Source: Acidobacteriota bacterium (GTDB lineage Bacteria > Acidobacteriota > Terriglobia > Terriglobales > Acidobacteriaceae). Taken from it: a DNA stretch of 64,000 bases. Location: the NCBI GenBank assembly GCA_013288805.1, contig JABDBE010000004.1, positions 1 to 64,000 on the forward strand. The letters are read 5' to 3'. Position numbers and translations under genes: made by a program. Below the pieces are notes generated by a model that worked only from the letters and a program-made list of their open reading frames with translations, was not told where the DNA came from and did not search any database. Of this stretch, positions 19,897 to 30,022 are shown piece by piece (positions within the stretch are counted from its first letter, which is position 1; each line of letters opens with the position of its first letter).

Positions 19897-20663
19897 CCCC
19901 CTCAAAACTTACCGCACACTGTACCCGTCTTTTTCCAAAAAGTATGCAATTTTTGAATTCCACCCACTCAACATTGTTGCGTGCTGTTTCGGACTGACAG
20001 CTATCGATTTGTCATGCTATAGGTGGTAAGTAGAGTGGAGGAGACCTAAGAATACCCCGAGAGGAACTATCCCCATGCCCCACATCATCTGACGCACCTA
20101 ATCGCGTTGCTCGAACGGGCGATAAAAATCGAGCATGAAGAGAATCGGCAGTTACGAAGCGGGTGTCACGAAGATTGCAAAGAATATGAATGGACGCCGC
20201 TTAAGGCGACCCCAGAGTGGCTGCTTAATACCAGCCTCGGAGTGCCTTCATTCTTCTGTGCCGCTCGCTTAGTGCAGGGAACAACATCATGCCCTGGCGC
20301 ACAACTCGCATAGCCAGAAGAACGCGGCCTCGCGGCAGAGGCTCTTCTCTGGGGCGTAAACAATGAGCCGAGATTGGACTGGGGTATGAGCTTCACCGTT
20401 GGGAAGCGTTCTGCTCCCACCTTGATTATCATCGCACCGGTGATAATCGTCGTGACCCTGGCGTATCTGGTCACGACCAAGGGTCATAGTTACAGTCCCA
20501 ACGTTGCGCCTATCGAGTTAGAGATGGAATCACGCAGAGTGTTCCAAAGTGATCCAAAGTGATCAGACAATGGTCTTAGCCACTTTTATGATGGTACGTG
20601 GTGAAGAAGTGAGATGGCCCAGCACGAAGGCCAGTCCAGCTTCCCTACAAGTGAGGTTACAAC

Positions 20664-20744
20664 ATGGAAACCGTAGTGATTGTTCTTGTGGTTCTATTTT
20701 TACTCGGCGGCGGGGGCTGGGGATACTCTCGTTGGCGCGCCTAG
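20664..20744 (+). CDS. 26-aa DUF3309-like membrane microprotein
   Basis: METVVIVLVVLFLLGGGGWGYSRWRA*; hydrophobic helix then GGGGWGYSRWR; below ORF-track cutoff. Confidence 0.65.
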   Translation: METVVIVLVVLFLLGGGGWGYSRWRA

Positions 20745-20926
20745 CGGAAGGCAATTGCACATCATCCGACGGTCCGTATTGAAGCGGGCCACGCATATTA
20801 GTCCTGCGAACCAACCACTTCGCCCCACGAACGCCCGGGCCCTGTCCGTATTAATCGCTAAATCGGGGTTGGTAAGTTGCAGCGACTTCACTAACAATAC
20901 TTAAAAACCAGCGAAGGAGAAGTAAA

Positions 20927-21109
20927 ATGTCAGATCAAGAAAATCGCGGCTCACAACATGACGACTCACAGAAGCCCGGTTCGGACCAGAAACCTGGAAA
21001 CCAGGCGAACCAGCCAGTGCAACAGAAACCGCAGGTCCCCGGCGGACGGCCCAAGAGTCCGCAGTCGGAACCAGAGAAACATGATCAAGGGCAGAAGAAG
21101 CAGGCTTAG
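20927..21109 (+). CDS. small disordered hydrophilic protein
   Basis: 60 aa MSDQENRGSQHDDSQKPGSDQKPGNQANQPVQQKPQVPGGRPKS...; upstream gaaggagaagtaaa SD. Confidence 0.6.
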   Translation: MSDQENRGSQHDDSQKPGSDQKPGNQANQPVQQKPQVPGGRPKSPQSEPEKHDQGQKKQA

Positions 21110-21257
21110 GGCCTGGCAGATTAAAGAGCGGCGACGTAGAGAGTCAGGGCGGCTCGATTTAACATAGAGCCGTCCTGATAAATTAGGTCGGCGTTGGTGT
21201 GAGTGCAAACGCCTCTTGAGGCAATAGACGGAAACTTACGAGGACATTCAAGGAGAA

Positions 21258-21440
21258 ATGATGAAACCGAGCACGCACGACAAGGTCCAAGGCAAGCTCC
21301 ATGAAGTAAAAGGAACAATTAAGGAAGAGATCGGAAAGGTTACGAAAAACCCTAATTTGGAAGGCGAAGGGAAAGGCGAAAAGATAGCTGGCAGAGGTCA
21401 GAAGTGGATCGGCGAAGCTGAAGAGATTGTTGGGAAATAA
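21258..21440 (+). CDS. CsbD family stress protein
   Basis: MMKPSTHDKVQGKLHEVKGTIKEEIGKVTKNPNLEGEGKGEKIAGRGQKWIGEAEEIVGK. Confidence 0.95.
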   Translation: MMKPSTHDKVQGKLHEVKGTIKEEIGKVTKNPNLEGEGKGEKIAGRGQKWIGEAEEIVGK

Positions 21441-21647
21441 ATACCGACGGTCCGGATTTCGAAGTCTGGCGCCGATTGAATTCTCTATAGCACCTTGGCT
21501 CGCTGCATTGAGGTCACCGATAATTCAACGTGACTGTGGGAATTCGCCAATTCATAGCCCCGCCTCCGTCCTCGTGGCAGTCCGTATTGTCACCGAGTGG
21601 CCAAAATTGAACAGCTTGGAATGGGAGGGGCATGTCACACTGCGGGT

Positions 21648-21902
21648 ATGTCAACCCAAACGATTCCGGAATACCTTGAGGACGAGAGCCAAAAACGTAG
21701 AGACGCTCAGCTGCGGAAAGAAGAAGAAGCTGCGCGCATCCGGCCGCTGCGGCATGGCCACCATCGCACTGCGAAACAGCCCATGCTGGAGTTAGCATCC
21801 CCGGTCAAAGCCGCAGGCAAAACGAAAAAAACTGCGGCGGCAGGTCGGAAAAAGCCACGCGCCGCGCGAAAGCCGAGAAGGAAAGCCCGCAAGACAGGGT
21901 AA
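21648..21902 (+). CDS. small basic hypothetical protein (Lys/Arg/Ala-rich tail)
   Basis: MSTQTIPEYLEDESQKRRDAQLRKEEEAAR...KTKKTAAAGRKKPRAARKPRRKARKTG; ORF listed from 21597. Confidence 0.5.
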   Translation: MSTQTIPEYLEDESQKRRDAQLRKEEEAARIRPLRHGHHRTAKQPMLELASPVKAAGKTKKTAAAGRKKPRAARKPRRKARKTG

Positions 21903-22147
21903 CCACCAACGCTGCTGCGTTCGCAGTCAGGAAACGGTAGAAGCGGTGGGCTCGCGGGTCGGGTGACCTGCGACCCGGCTGATTGCCCCCATCCCTTTGG
22001 CGGAAGGGCTCAAGCTGGGAAAGATCGGGCCGATGGGGAAGTTAGTGATGCCGGGTCCGCATCTTGGTTAGCGGTGATGAATGCCCGACAACGACCTTCG
22101 CGATTGCAACGGTTCACGTTGATTCGGAGGGCAGGCGGGAAAGAATT

Positions 22148-22642
22148 CTACGCGAGGCCGTTGCGGGAGTGATGCAATGCAGCGCTTTCAGCGTTCCAGG
22201 CTGCCCCGAGAAAGAAGATCATCGTGGAGAACTCCATCCACACCATTAGACCGATCGCTGCGGCCAACCCTCCATAAACAGGCCCATACTGCATCTGCCG
22301 GACGTAAACTCCAAACAGCAAATTGACGCCCCACCAGAGGATCGTCGCCCCAGCCGCTCCGGGCAGAACGGACCTCCATGTTGTCGAGACCGTTCGCGCA
22401 ACCCGATAAATCAATGCTAGGACCAGCATCGCCAGGAACATCGCCAAGAGCGGAAGCATGACGCTCCAGAAGCCACGAGCCAAAAGAGACTGACCAAATC
22501 CGCGATTCATCCATTGCCGTAATGGCCGTCCGAATACGCTCAGCGCGACGGACAGCCACGCCACAATCGACACCAAGAACAAGAGCACGCCGCGCAGTTG
22601 TCGGCCGAGGAAGGAAGTGGAGCCGTCAACTCCCCAAGTCAA
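22148..22642 (-). pseudogene. YihY/BrkB family protein lacking the N-terminal part
   Basis: 'RQLRGVLLFLVSIVAWLSVALSVFGRPLRQWM...YGPVYGGLAAAIGLMVWMEFSTMIFFLGAAWNAE'; only 164 aa against about 300 for the family. Confidence 0.75.
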
Positions 22643-23226
22643 CGTTTTCCTCGATTTGGACTCATCCAGCGCATCATCGGAGTGATGGCGGCAACTGTGA
22701 GGCGACTCCCGCTCTCAAGAAGTCGTTTCGACAGAAAGCCTGCTGTGTTACGTTTTTCGGGAGCTGCAGTTGAATACTCTGGCCGCACAACTTCTCGGAG
22801 TGTATTAAGCGGCAGCCGGTGAAAGCTTTCCACCGCATCCAACGTATTATCAAAAACCTCAAACAGACTGACCACCCCAGTGCGTTTGAGAATCTTACCT
22901 GTTCCAGGAGTAATTGCCGCAAGTTTGACGTCACCGTTCCGCTTCATGGCTTCTTCTAGGCAATGTAAGAGCACTTGGATTCCGACGATGTCAAACTGCT
23001 GCACTCTCGAACAGTCAAGCACGACCCGAGGCCGGTCGGCCTGTATGGAAGACTTTATTTCATGAATAAATCGTCGTGCTTGTTCTCCGCTCGATTCTTC
23101 CGGTAACGTCTTCACAATTACAGGTCTTCGACTCGTCACATCCATTTGTTCGGGGCTCCGATTCCCGGCTCCATAAATGCCCGTTGGTTTCGCGGCGATT
23201 TCATCGGTGCGGCTTTGCTCCTCCAA
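22639..23226 (-). CDS. STAS-domain anti-sigma-factor antagonist-like protein
   Basis: 'PVIVKTLPEESSGEQARRFIHEIKSSIQADRPRVVLDCSRVQQFDIVGIQVLLHCLEEAMKRNGDVKLAAITPGTGKILKRTGVVSLFEVFD'. Confidence 0.88.
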   Translation of the reverse strand: MEEQSRTDEIAAKPTGIYGAGNRSPEQMDVTSRRPVIVKTLPEESSGEQARRFIHEIKSSIQADRPRVVLDCSRVQQFDIVGIQVLLHCLEEAMKRNGDVKLAAITPGTGKILKRTGVVSLFEVFDNTLDAVESFHRLPLNTLREVVRPEYSTAAPEKRNTAGFLSKRLLESGSRLTVAAITPMMRWMSPNRGKR

Positions 23227-23283
23227 ATTACTATGGGTGGTTATCGTTCTCCGCTGCCATCGACCTCCCCGCGGTAGTGTGCT

Positions 23284-23493
23284 TTATCCCACAGAGTTTG
23301 CTGCATCTTCTCGACATCGTTCTCGTGTCCGATTGGAAGTACTTCGCTGACATTGGCTCCCGGAGGAGTCGGCAGGTCCCAAGATCCCCGTCGCTGCCAT
23401 GAGTCGCATGCCCGGGCCGCAAACTCCTAGCACCAGATTCGATGTTGAAAGGATTCCGTCGTTCGCGCCCAGCACCGCAGGGGCTCGCAGCAT
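23284..23493 (-). pseudogene. VIT1/CCC1-like iron/manganese transporter N-terminal remnant
   Basis: 'VLGANDGILSTSNLVLGV' signature followed by frame-broken remainder. Confidence 0.6.
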
Positions 23494-23529
23494 GTGCTAC
23501 GAGCCGTCTCCGGGAAGCAGTCGCGTTTG

Positions 23530-24735
23530 CTACTGTTGTCGCCGTTCTTCTGGACGGGCCTCTTCTTTCGCTGGCTTGGGAGCGCTCTCTGGGTGGACTG
23601 CAGCCTGGGTTTTGGGAGCAACCTCCTCATGCTTCTGGGCTTGCGGATGTGGTGCATTTTCGGGTCGAGCCACTGCTACCGCTTTAGGCTTGTTCTCTTG
23701 ACTCGGAGCTGCCTTCTTCGGGGCAGCCTTTGCGTGCGTTGCGTTCTGTGGTTTTGGTGTGCTCGCCTTGGTGGTCTCCGGACTAGGCTTGCTTTCAGGT
23801 TTTGCCGCGCTCGCAGCCGGATGAGCTGGGTTCTCAGGGCGCGCCGCTGCTTTCTCGGGCGCAGCCTTTGCACGGGTTGCATTCTCAGGCTTTGGCGTGG
23901 TCGCCTTGGCCGTCTGTGGACTAGGCTTGCTTTCAGGCTTTGCCGTGCTCGCAACTGCCTTGTTCTGCGTGGCTTTACTTTCAGTTGCCTTGTTCTCGGT
24001 AGCCTTGTACGGTGCGCCCGCCTCCTTGGCTGCTACCGTACTCTTGCCGGTAAATTCCCCCGGTTTGGATGTTGCAGCAATTGGCGGCTTCCCTTGGTTC
24101 ACCGAAGCTCGTTGTTCTGGATTGGCGCGGGCAACAGCCACCTGTTGCGTTTGAGCAGACACCGGGCCGATATGCTTCTCGTGGGCCGCGGCCTCATCTT
24201 GAGCGGTCGGGCGCGCGGTGATGCCACCTTCGCCCCCGTTATAGCTGACGCGGTTCACTGTCGTATTGTTGGTCACCGTAGTGTTGTAAGTGTTGTGAAT
24301 GTTGGTGACGCTCACGTTATTCACGGCAGTGTTGTATTGGAACTGCCCGTTGTTCCAGCGGCCACCTTGATAACCCTCGCCGCCGTAGCCGAAGCCATAA
24401 TTGATCCCGCCATAGAAACCGACTTGCGGACCCCAGTAGCCTTCATTGAAAGCAAACCCGCTGCCTCCCCAGCCCCAATAGCCTGGGGTCCAGAGGAAGC
24501 CGGGTTGCGGAGCCATGACCCAGGTACCTGGCACGAAGAAATAACCGTCATTGCCGTTAGCCCAGTAGCCAGGCGTCCAGAGATAACCCTGGGCGGGGAC
24601 GGGCGGCTGCTCGTACACCGGAAGCGCGGGCGGCCCAACTGAAATGGATACACCGATCTGCGCGAACGCTGCAGCCGACACGGCCAGCATTACGAGCGCG
24701 AATAGTAACGAACGAATGGGGGAGATGATACGCAT
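23530..24735 (-). CDS. YXWXPGYW-repeat secreted protein with Ala/Lys/Pro-rich tandem-repeat tail
   Basis: 'QGYLWTPGYWANGNDGYFFVPGTWVMAPQPGFLWTPGYWGWGG'; tail repeats AKPESKPSP(Q/E)T(A/T)KA(T/S)TPKPxNAT(R/H)AKAAP(E/K)KAA. Confidence 0.92.
   Translation of the reverse strand: MRIISPIRSLLFALVMLAVSAAAFAQIGVSISVGPPALPVYEQPPVPAQGYLWTPGYWANGNDGYFFVPGTWVMAPQPGFLWTPGYWGWGGSGFAFNEGYWGPQVGFYGGINYGFGYGGEGYQGGRWNNGQFQYNTAVNNVSVTNIHNTYNTTVTNNTTVNRVSYNGGEGGITARPTAQDEAAAHEKHIGPVSAQTQQVAVARANPEQRASVNQGKPPIAATSKPGEFTGKSTVAAKEAGAPYKATENKATESKATQNKAVASTAKPESKPSPQTAKATTPKPENATRAKAAPEKAAARPENPAHPAASAAKPESKPSPETTKASTPKPQNATHAKAAPKKAAPSQENKPKAVAVARPENAPHPQAQKHEEVAPKTQAAVHPESAPKPAKEEARPEERRQQ
23708..23955. repeat. 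imperfect tandem coding repeat in the tail of the YXWXPGYW protein
   Basis: Two copies encoding SAAKPESKPSPxTxKAxTPKPxNATxAKAAPxKAA. Confidence 0.7.
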
Positions 24736-25627
24736 TCTGCTTCCTCTTGCCGGTTCATCCTTAAGGCTTGCCCGATGGTGCTCTACTGCTGCGGGTTGCG
24801 TGGATGGAGAGGCCCATTTCCGGGCGAAACGTACTGCACACTCGTATCGCTGGCAAATGGTTCCGTAATGAACTTTCTCATCTCGGGACTTTTATGTCTG
24901 ATCAAAAACGCTCACAACCAGTTCGCACCAGACGCAAAAAGAAGGACGCCCAGGAATGCTGGGGACTGAAATGAATGGAGGCAATCCGCAGGTTCTTTCG
25001 TCGCGGCCCGGAGTTCACATCTCCAGAACATTTGATCGCAGCATGGTAACAAATCTTTTGTGCTTTGCGATAATGGGTGTAAACCTCGCGAGGAGGGAAA
25101 TCAGACTTTGTGTTTCTCGGCTTCGGAACTACATGCAGCAAAGAGCCGGACAGCGCGCGGTAAACGCCCTTGTGTCCGTTACAGCAGTTCCCGGTTTGTC
25201 GTCAAGTCGGGGAGCGCCGGGATAAACAACCGGCACGTTGTAGGGGATGAAAGAGCCCTATAGGAAAGAAGAACAGTGACTCCATCTTGGCCTCAAGTCT
25301 TGCAGTCGGCGCCGCGAGGTGTCTCTTGAAGGTAGATAGAGGTACCGCTGGGCTGGGCTATTGAGCTTCGAAAAGCCGATGGAACAGGTTGCCGACTCTA
25401 TTCCGTGTGGAGGAAGGCAGCACGACAGCCATAATCGCGAGTGAATTGTCGGTCCTGCACAGTCTAAGAATCCGCGCACGCTAAGAAAGAAAATGCCGAG
25501 AACCAGGAGATCTCCCGCACGTCTTGCCTCAGCGACGGCTCTCAGCGATAGCAAGTCAGCCGCGTGACGAAAAGCAGCAGAGACAATCCGATACCAGCGA
25601 TGCCGTTGGCCCTGATTGCTCGATGGA

Positions 25628-26383
25628 TTAGAGTGTCGAGAAGTTTGCTTCGTCAAGGAACTCATCGACAGTTACGTCTTGGTTCGTTGCGCCAATGTCA
25701 ATCTGCACCTGAAAGCCGTTTGCGCTAGACCAACCATTTGGAAGATGGCCTGCCGGATAGGCGACGTTGACAGCATATACAACATTGTTCACAGTTAAGC
25801 GGTCATAATGCATGCAAGGCATCCCGCTGCAACTGTTCGTATCACCAACAACGCGATGCACATCCCACCGAATGTAATTCCACTGGTTCGCGGGCAGTGA
25901 GCAGGGTACAGGAATGTTCTCCCAGTGTCCATTGAGTTGGTCGAAGACTTGCCAGGAGCCAGACGCTTGGTCGCATTGCGTGCCCCACATATACTCGACG
26001 TGCGTGGATGATGAGAACTGGAACAGGTCATACTCAAATTGCCCTGCGACCGAAGCGCTCTGAGTCGGCGATACCCACGCACTCAAACTGAATGCGTGTC
26101 TCGCGTCGTTACGCTCTGCAATGTGTGTCCACAAGGCGTTGGTGTAGGAAGGTCCCGACACGCTCACCTTCATTGACGAGCCATCTCTCGATGGCGTCGC
26201 GTTATCGACAGTCTGAGCTGTTGCCGTCGGGATTCCACTTCCACCGGGATTGCAAGTGGGCAAAATGCAAACTGGCTTCCAACCCACTAGTGAGTCGTCA
26301 ACGTCGAGGAAGGCTGTGCCGCTTTGCTGAGTCGCGAAGGCGGCGGTTAGAAGTGATAAAACGATGAGAGCTTTGTTTATCAT
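25628..26383 (-). CDS. secreted hypothetical protein (LamG-like beta-sandwich pattern)
   Basis: MINKALIVLSLLTAAFATQQSGTAFLDVDDSLVGWKPVCILPTCNPGGSG...; ORF listed to 26419. Confidence 0.75.
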   Translation of the reverse strand: MINKALIVLSLLTAAFATQQSGTAFLDVDDSLVGWKPVCILPTCNPGGSGIPTATAQTVDNATPSRDGSSMKVSVSGPSYTNALWTHIAERNDARHAFSLSAWVSPTQSASVAGQFEYDLFQFSSSTHVEYMWGTQCDQASGSWQVFDQLNGHWENIPVPCSLPANQWNYIRWDVHRVVGDTNSCSGMPCMHYDRLTVNNVVYAVNVAYPAGHLPNGWSSANGFQVQIDIGATNQDVTVDEFLDEANFSTL

Positions 26384-26860
26384 AGGCCGATCCTGACAGT
26401 CGCCGCCTAGGTCGTGCAACTTACCGAGGTCGCGCGTCCGTCGCGTGGTAGAAAACTAGTGAGGCGGGTATCCGGCTGACTCAAGTCGCCCTACAGATTG
26501 CGGTTTGGCTTTGGTCTTCGTTTAGGAGAAGAACATGGCGATAATCGCGTCTCTGACAATGTCGGCCCCTGTCAATTACACTCATCGGCCGGGTACTGGG
26601 GTGGCAATGGTCTCGTCCTTCCAAGCGAGCAGGGCTTCAAGAAGGTATTCCTTTTAGGATGGCAGAATTGCAGATTTCCCGCTCCCAGCAGGTCAGTGAC
26701 TTACAGAGACAGAAAAATAGACCCTTTCTTGAGGTGGTGCTACGGCTTCCGGGATAGGCATATTACGGAGAAACAAAATGCTGGTCAATCATTTGAGGGG
26801 AGGAGGGAATGAGACAGGCTTAGAGCGCCCCCTGAAAGAAAAGTGAGAGTTCAGTGAAAC

Positions 26861-26894
26861 CTGCATAGATGCTGAGTCTGCATAAACGCTAAGT
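26861..26894. repeat. 17-nt imperfect tandem repeat x2
   Basis: ctgcatagatgctgagt / ctgcataaacgctaagt. Confidence 0.6.
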
Positions 26895-26988
26895 AGGACT
26901 GTGCAGTGGGTCTGAGGGACGTGGAGTTGTGTTGATTTAATTCAGGTGGATCGCTCGCACGCTCCGAGTGAGACACTCTTTTTCAGCC

Positions 26989-27182
26989 CTACTCGGTGAC
27001 CCGGAATTTCTTGTTGCTCTTTAGCTCGCCGCTTGGAGAGGTCACGGTCACGAAACCAGTCGTTGCCCCGCTGGGAACGGTGGTCGTGATTTCGGTGCTG
27101 GAGACGACCGTGAACGTCGCCGCTGTGCCGTTAAAGCTCACTGCGGTTGTGCCCGTGAGCTTCGCCCCCAGGATTTTGACGG
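26989..27182 (-). pseudogene. IPT/TIG-domain C-terminal fragment
   Basis: Minus-strand: VKILGAKLTGTTAVSFNGTAATFTVVSSTEITTTVPSGATTGFVTVTSPSGELKSNKKFRVTE*; no parent ORF upstream. Confidence 0.8.
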
Positions 27183-27264
27183 TTGCCTATGGGATTAAAC
27201 GCCGTCTTCCAGAGCCATCGTTCCGGTCATGGACAATCCATTCCCCTTAATGGTAGCTTCCCCC

Positions 27265-27300
27265 AAGCCCGTTTCTGGATAGGTTCCGGTTTGCTGACAA
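27265..27300. repeat. 36-nt dispersed repeat related to the end of the 2707-2841 element
   Basis: aagcccgtttctggataggttccggtttgctgacaa versus aagcccgtttctggataacttcctgtttgccgacaa at 2811-2846 (32/36 identical). Confidence 0.75.
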
Positions 27301-27560
27301 TCTGTGAACTGAATAGTAGGAATTCGTCCCGAGCCCGGAGCAAACACACAACGACTGAGGGATCCCCCTTTGTCGGCTCCGGTCAGCGTTTCGGCGCAGA
27401 TCATCTCTTGTAATGTTTTCGGCCCGCCTGAGACTACCTGAATAGGGAAAGTTGAAAGCACGAGGCGCGGATCTGAGCATCGTTCGCGGAACCTACCACG
27501 ATTCAAGCCAAGTGCATCCTCGATGCTTTCACTGCAGGACCGTCCCGCAGGAGAAGGAAT

Positions 27561-28541
27561 ATGACACCTCAACTGAAGGCCGTTGAATATGTGCTCGAAT
27601 CAACCCCGTCCGTCAGCGTTTCCAAACCCCCATCCGGCATGAGATCGCTCTTTCTTGGGCCGAGCGGGCTGCGGGCAGTCTGGCGGTTGCTGGTTTTCAT
27701 TGGATTATTGCTGGTTCTGTTTGGCGGAACTGCTTTAGTCCGGAACGGTGGGCTGCAAGGCATTCGGCATAACCAGAAGCATCTGGGCTCGATCACGATG
27801 ACCCCGCTCTTGATGGGCGTCTCAGAAACCATCGCCTTTGCGATTCTGTGCCTCGCTACCTTAGTCGTGGGGAGACTCGAGAATCGCAAATTCAGCGAAT
27901 ACGGTCTGCCCTTGCGTGAGGCTCTGGGCAAAGACTTCGGGATCGGCTGCCTGTTCGGCTTTCTCTCGATCAGCGGAACTCTGCTCGTGATGTACCTGCT
28001 CCACGGATTCCGCATTACGGGGTATGCTCTGCATGGGACGGCAATTCCCTCCGCGCTAACCGCGTGGGCAATTGCCTTCGTCATGGTCGGATTGTTCGAG
28101 GAATTCTTGAATCGCGGGTACATCCAGTACACGCTTGCCTGCGCAATCGGCTTCTGGCCGGCGGCGTTTGTGATGTCGGCCTTCTTCGCTTTCGGCCACG
28201 CGTTCAATCCGCACGAGACGCTGGCGGGAGTCGCTTCCGTTATGCTATTCGGACTTCTGCTTTGCCTCTTCTTGCGGCGCAGCGGAACTCTCTGGTGCGC
28301 CGTCGGTTTTCATGCGGCCTATGACTGGGGACAAACATTGTTCGGAGTGCCTGATAGCGGTATCGCGCCTTACCACAATCTTTTCAATTCCGCGTTAAGC
28401 GGGCCGCACTGGCTCACGGGCGGGATCGTCGGCCCCGAGGCCAGTGTTTTAACCCCAATCGCGTTAGCCCTGGTGGCTCTGGTTTTCAGCCGCTACTATC
28501 ATCGGAATCGCTATCCAATGCAGGGAGCCCGCATGATGTAG
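27561..28541 (+). CDS. CPBP-family intramembrane metalloprotease
   Basis: 'GLFEEFLNRGYIQYTL' and 'SAFFAFGHAFNPHET' CPBP (Abi) motifs. Confidence 0.95.
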   Translation: MTPQLKAVEYVLESTPSVSVSKPPSGMRSLFLGPSGLRAVWRLLVFIGLLLVLFGGTALVRNGGLQGIRHNQKHLGSITMTPLLMGVSETIAFAILCLATLVVGRLENRKFSEYGLPLREALGKDFGIGCLFGFLSISGTLLVMYLLHGFRITGYALHGTAIPSALTAWAIAFVMVGLFEEFLNRGYIQYTLACAIGFWPAAFVMSAFFAFGHAFNPHETLAGVASVMLFGLLLCLFLRRSGTLWCAVGFHAAYDWGQTLFGVPDSGIAPYHNLFNSALSGPHWLTGGIVGPEASVLTPIALALVALVFSRYYHRNRYPMQGARMM

Positions 28542-28591
28542 GGTGCAGCTTTGTGACGGCTTAAACACCTTCTTCGTTACATCGTGACCAC

Positions 28592-29158
28592 ATGAGCACT
28601 CAGTCAACAGATTCATTCGCTAGCCGGGTGACGCTTGTGAAAGAAACACGACGCGAGTTGGAACAGCAATTCGAGCGGATCCTCGACGAGCATGGCGCGG
28701 CCATCTCGCGCCTGGCCTATAGCTACGAGGCCGTAACCGGCCTCCGGGAAGAACTGGTGCAGGAGATCGCGCTGGCTATCTGGCGGGCATTGCCTCACTT
28801 TCGCGGTGAGTGTTCGGAGAGAACGTTCGTTTTTCGGATCGCACACAACCGCGGGCTGACGCATGTGAGGAGGCGCCGCGCCCCGCAGCAGTCGCTGGAT
28901 GACCTGGAAGAGACCGACGAACCGGCGGATACGCGTCCTCATCCAGATGAGCAGCTGGCACAGACGAAACAACGGGAGCGACTTACGGCGGCAGTTCAAT
29001 CCTTGCCTGTCGCTCACAGACAGATGATCGTTCTGATGCTCGAGGATTTGTCGCATGCCGAGATCGCGGAAGTGTTGGGAATTACGGAAAACAATGTGGC
29101 AGTGCGGTTGACTCGGGCCAGAAAAGCCTTGAAGGAAACGATGGGAGTAGCCCGATGA
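28592..29158 (+). CDS. ECF-type RNA polymerase sigma factor
   Basis: 188 aa with sigma-70 r2/r4: 'IAHNRGLTHVRRRR', 'LPVAHRQMIVLMLEDLSHAEIAEVLGITENNVAVRLTRARKALKE'. Confidence 0.95.
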   Translation: MSTQSTDSFASRVTLVKETRRELEQQFERILDEHGAAISRLAYSYEAVTGLREELVQEIALAIWRALPHFRGECSERTFVFRIAHNRGLTHVRRRRAPQQSLDDLEETDEPADTRPHPDEQLAQTKQRERLTAAVQSLPVAHRQMIVLMLEDLSHAEIAEVLGITENNVAVRLTRARKALKETMGVAR

Positions 29159-29787
29159 CGAATGACCCAATGACGAATGATCTAACGACAAAAGATCGCG
29201 AACTTGATCTTTGGCGCGAACAGTGGAGCGGTGTTGCGCCGCTATCGCCCGAATTCCTGCGCCAAGTCCAAAAAAGAATCAAGGTCCAGGACCGCCGCTT
29301 CCGGCTCGGCAATCTGCTGGCCGTGGCAGCATTGGTAGGGACGCTGATTCTCGCCTTCTATCAGCTCAGCTATTACACGAGTAGGTTCGAAAAAGGCCAG
29401 GCAACCGGCGTGTGTGTTCTGCTGTTCGTCGCTGTTACATGCCGGCTGTGGCTTATGCGAGGAACATGGCGCGCGGAGACACAGTCGACTCGCGCTTTCG
29501 TGGAACTTTGGCAGCGAAGAGTGCTCTCTCGAATCCGGGGACTGCAAATCGGCATTTACATAGCAATTGGTTGGCTCGTGTTTTGTGCCGCACTTGCGGC
29601 GGCCAATTGGGCGACCATCAGGATCGAGTTCATGGGTCATCCCACCGTGTACATCGCAATGATGTTGGTCATTGTGCTCATGCTGCGAGTGATTTGGTTC
29701 GGGGCGATGTGGCTCCGCCGTCGCAAGGTTGCGGAACTGAGCGAAGTGACAAGACTTCTGAAGGAAATGGAAACAACGAATGACTAG
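29155..29787 (+). CDS. membrane protein, probable partner (anti-sigma-like) of the upstream ECF sigma factor
   Basis: 210 aa, several TM stretches; starts in ATGA overlap with the sigma factor. Confidence 0.78.
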   Translation: MTNDPMTNDLTTKDRELDLWREQWSGVAPLSPEFLRQVQKRIKVQDRRFRLGNLLAVAALVGTLILAFYQLSYYTSRFEKGQATGVCVLLFVAVTCRLWLMRGTWRAETQSTRAFVELWQRRVLSRIRGLQIGIYIAIGWLVFCAALAAANWATIRIEFMGHPTVYIAMMLVIVLMLRVIWFGAMWLRRRKVAELSEVTRLLKEMETTND

Positions 29788-30022
29788 TCCGCCGGGAAGC
29801 TGCGGGATGACGGGCTACTCGGACATTAGCGGATTATGGAAGAGTAGCCGACTAACCTCCCAAAATCGTTGCATCCGCTGCAACGCGCTGCACAATCTAT
29901 AATTGCGGCGCACGGATAGCTCTCACTCCTGGGACAAAACTCGGGCGTTACGAAATCCAATTGTCGCTGGGGGCGGGGCGTGAACGCCGGAATAGATTGT
30001 GGATGAAAGGTCGGCCCGCGGC

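Noticed and set aside
23494-24642. 382-aa plus-strand ORF
   Set aside because: Antisense to the well-supported YXWXPGYW gene; Cys/Leu/Arg-rich shadow translation without domain signal
28613-29191. 192-aa minus-strand ORF
   Set aside because: Antisense to the ECF sigma factor gene
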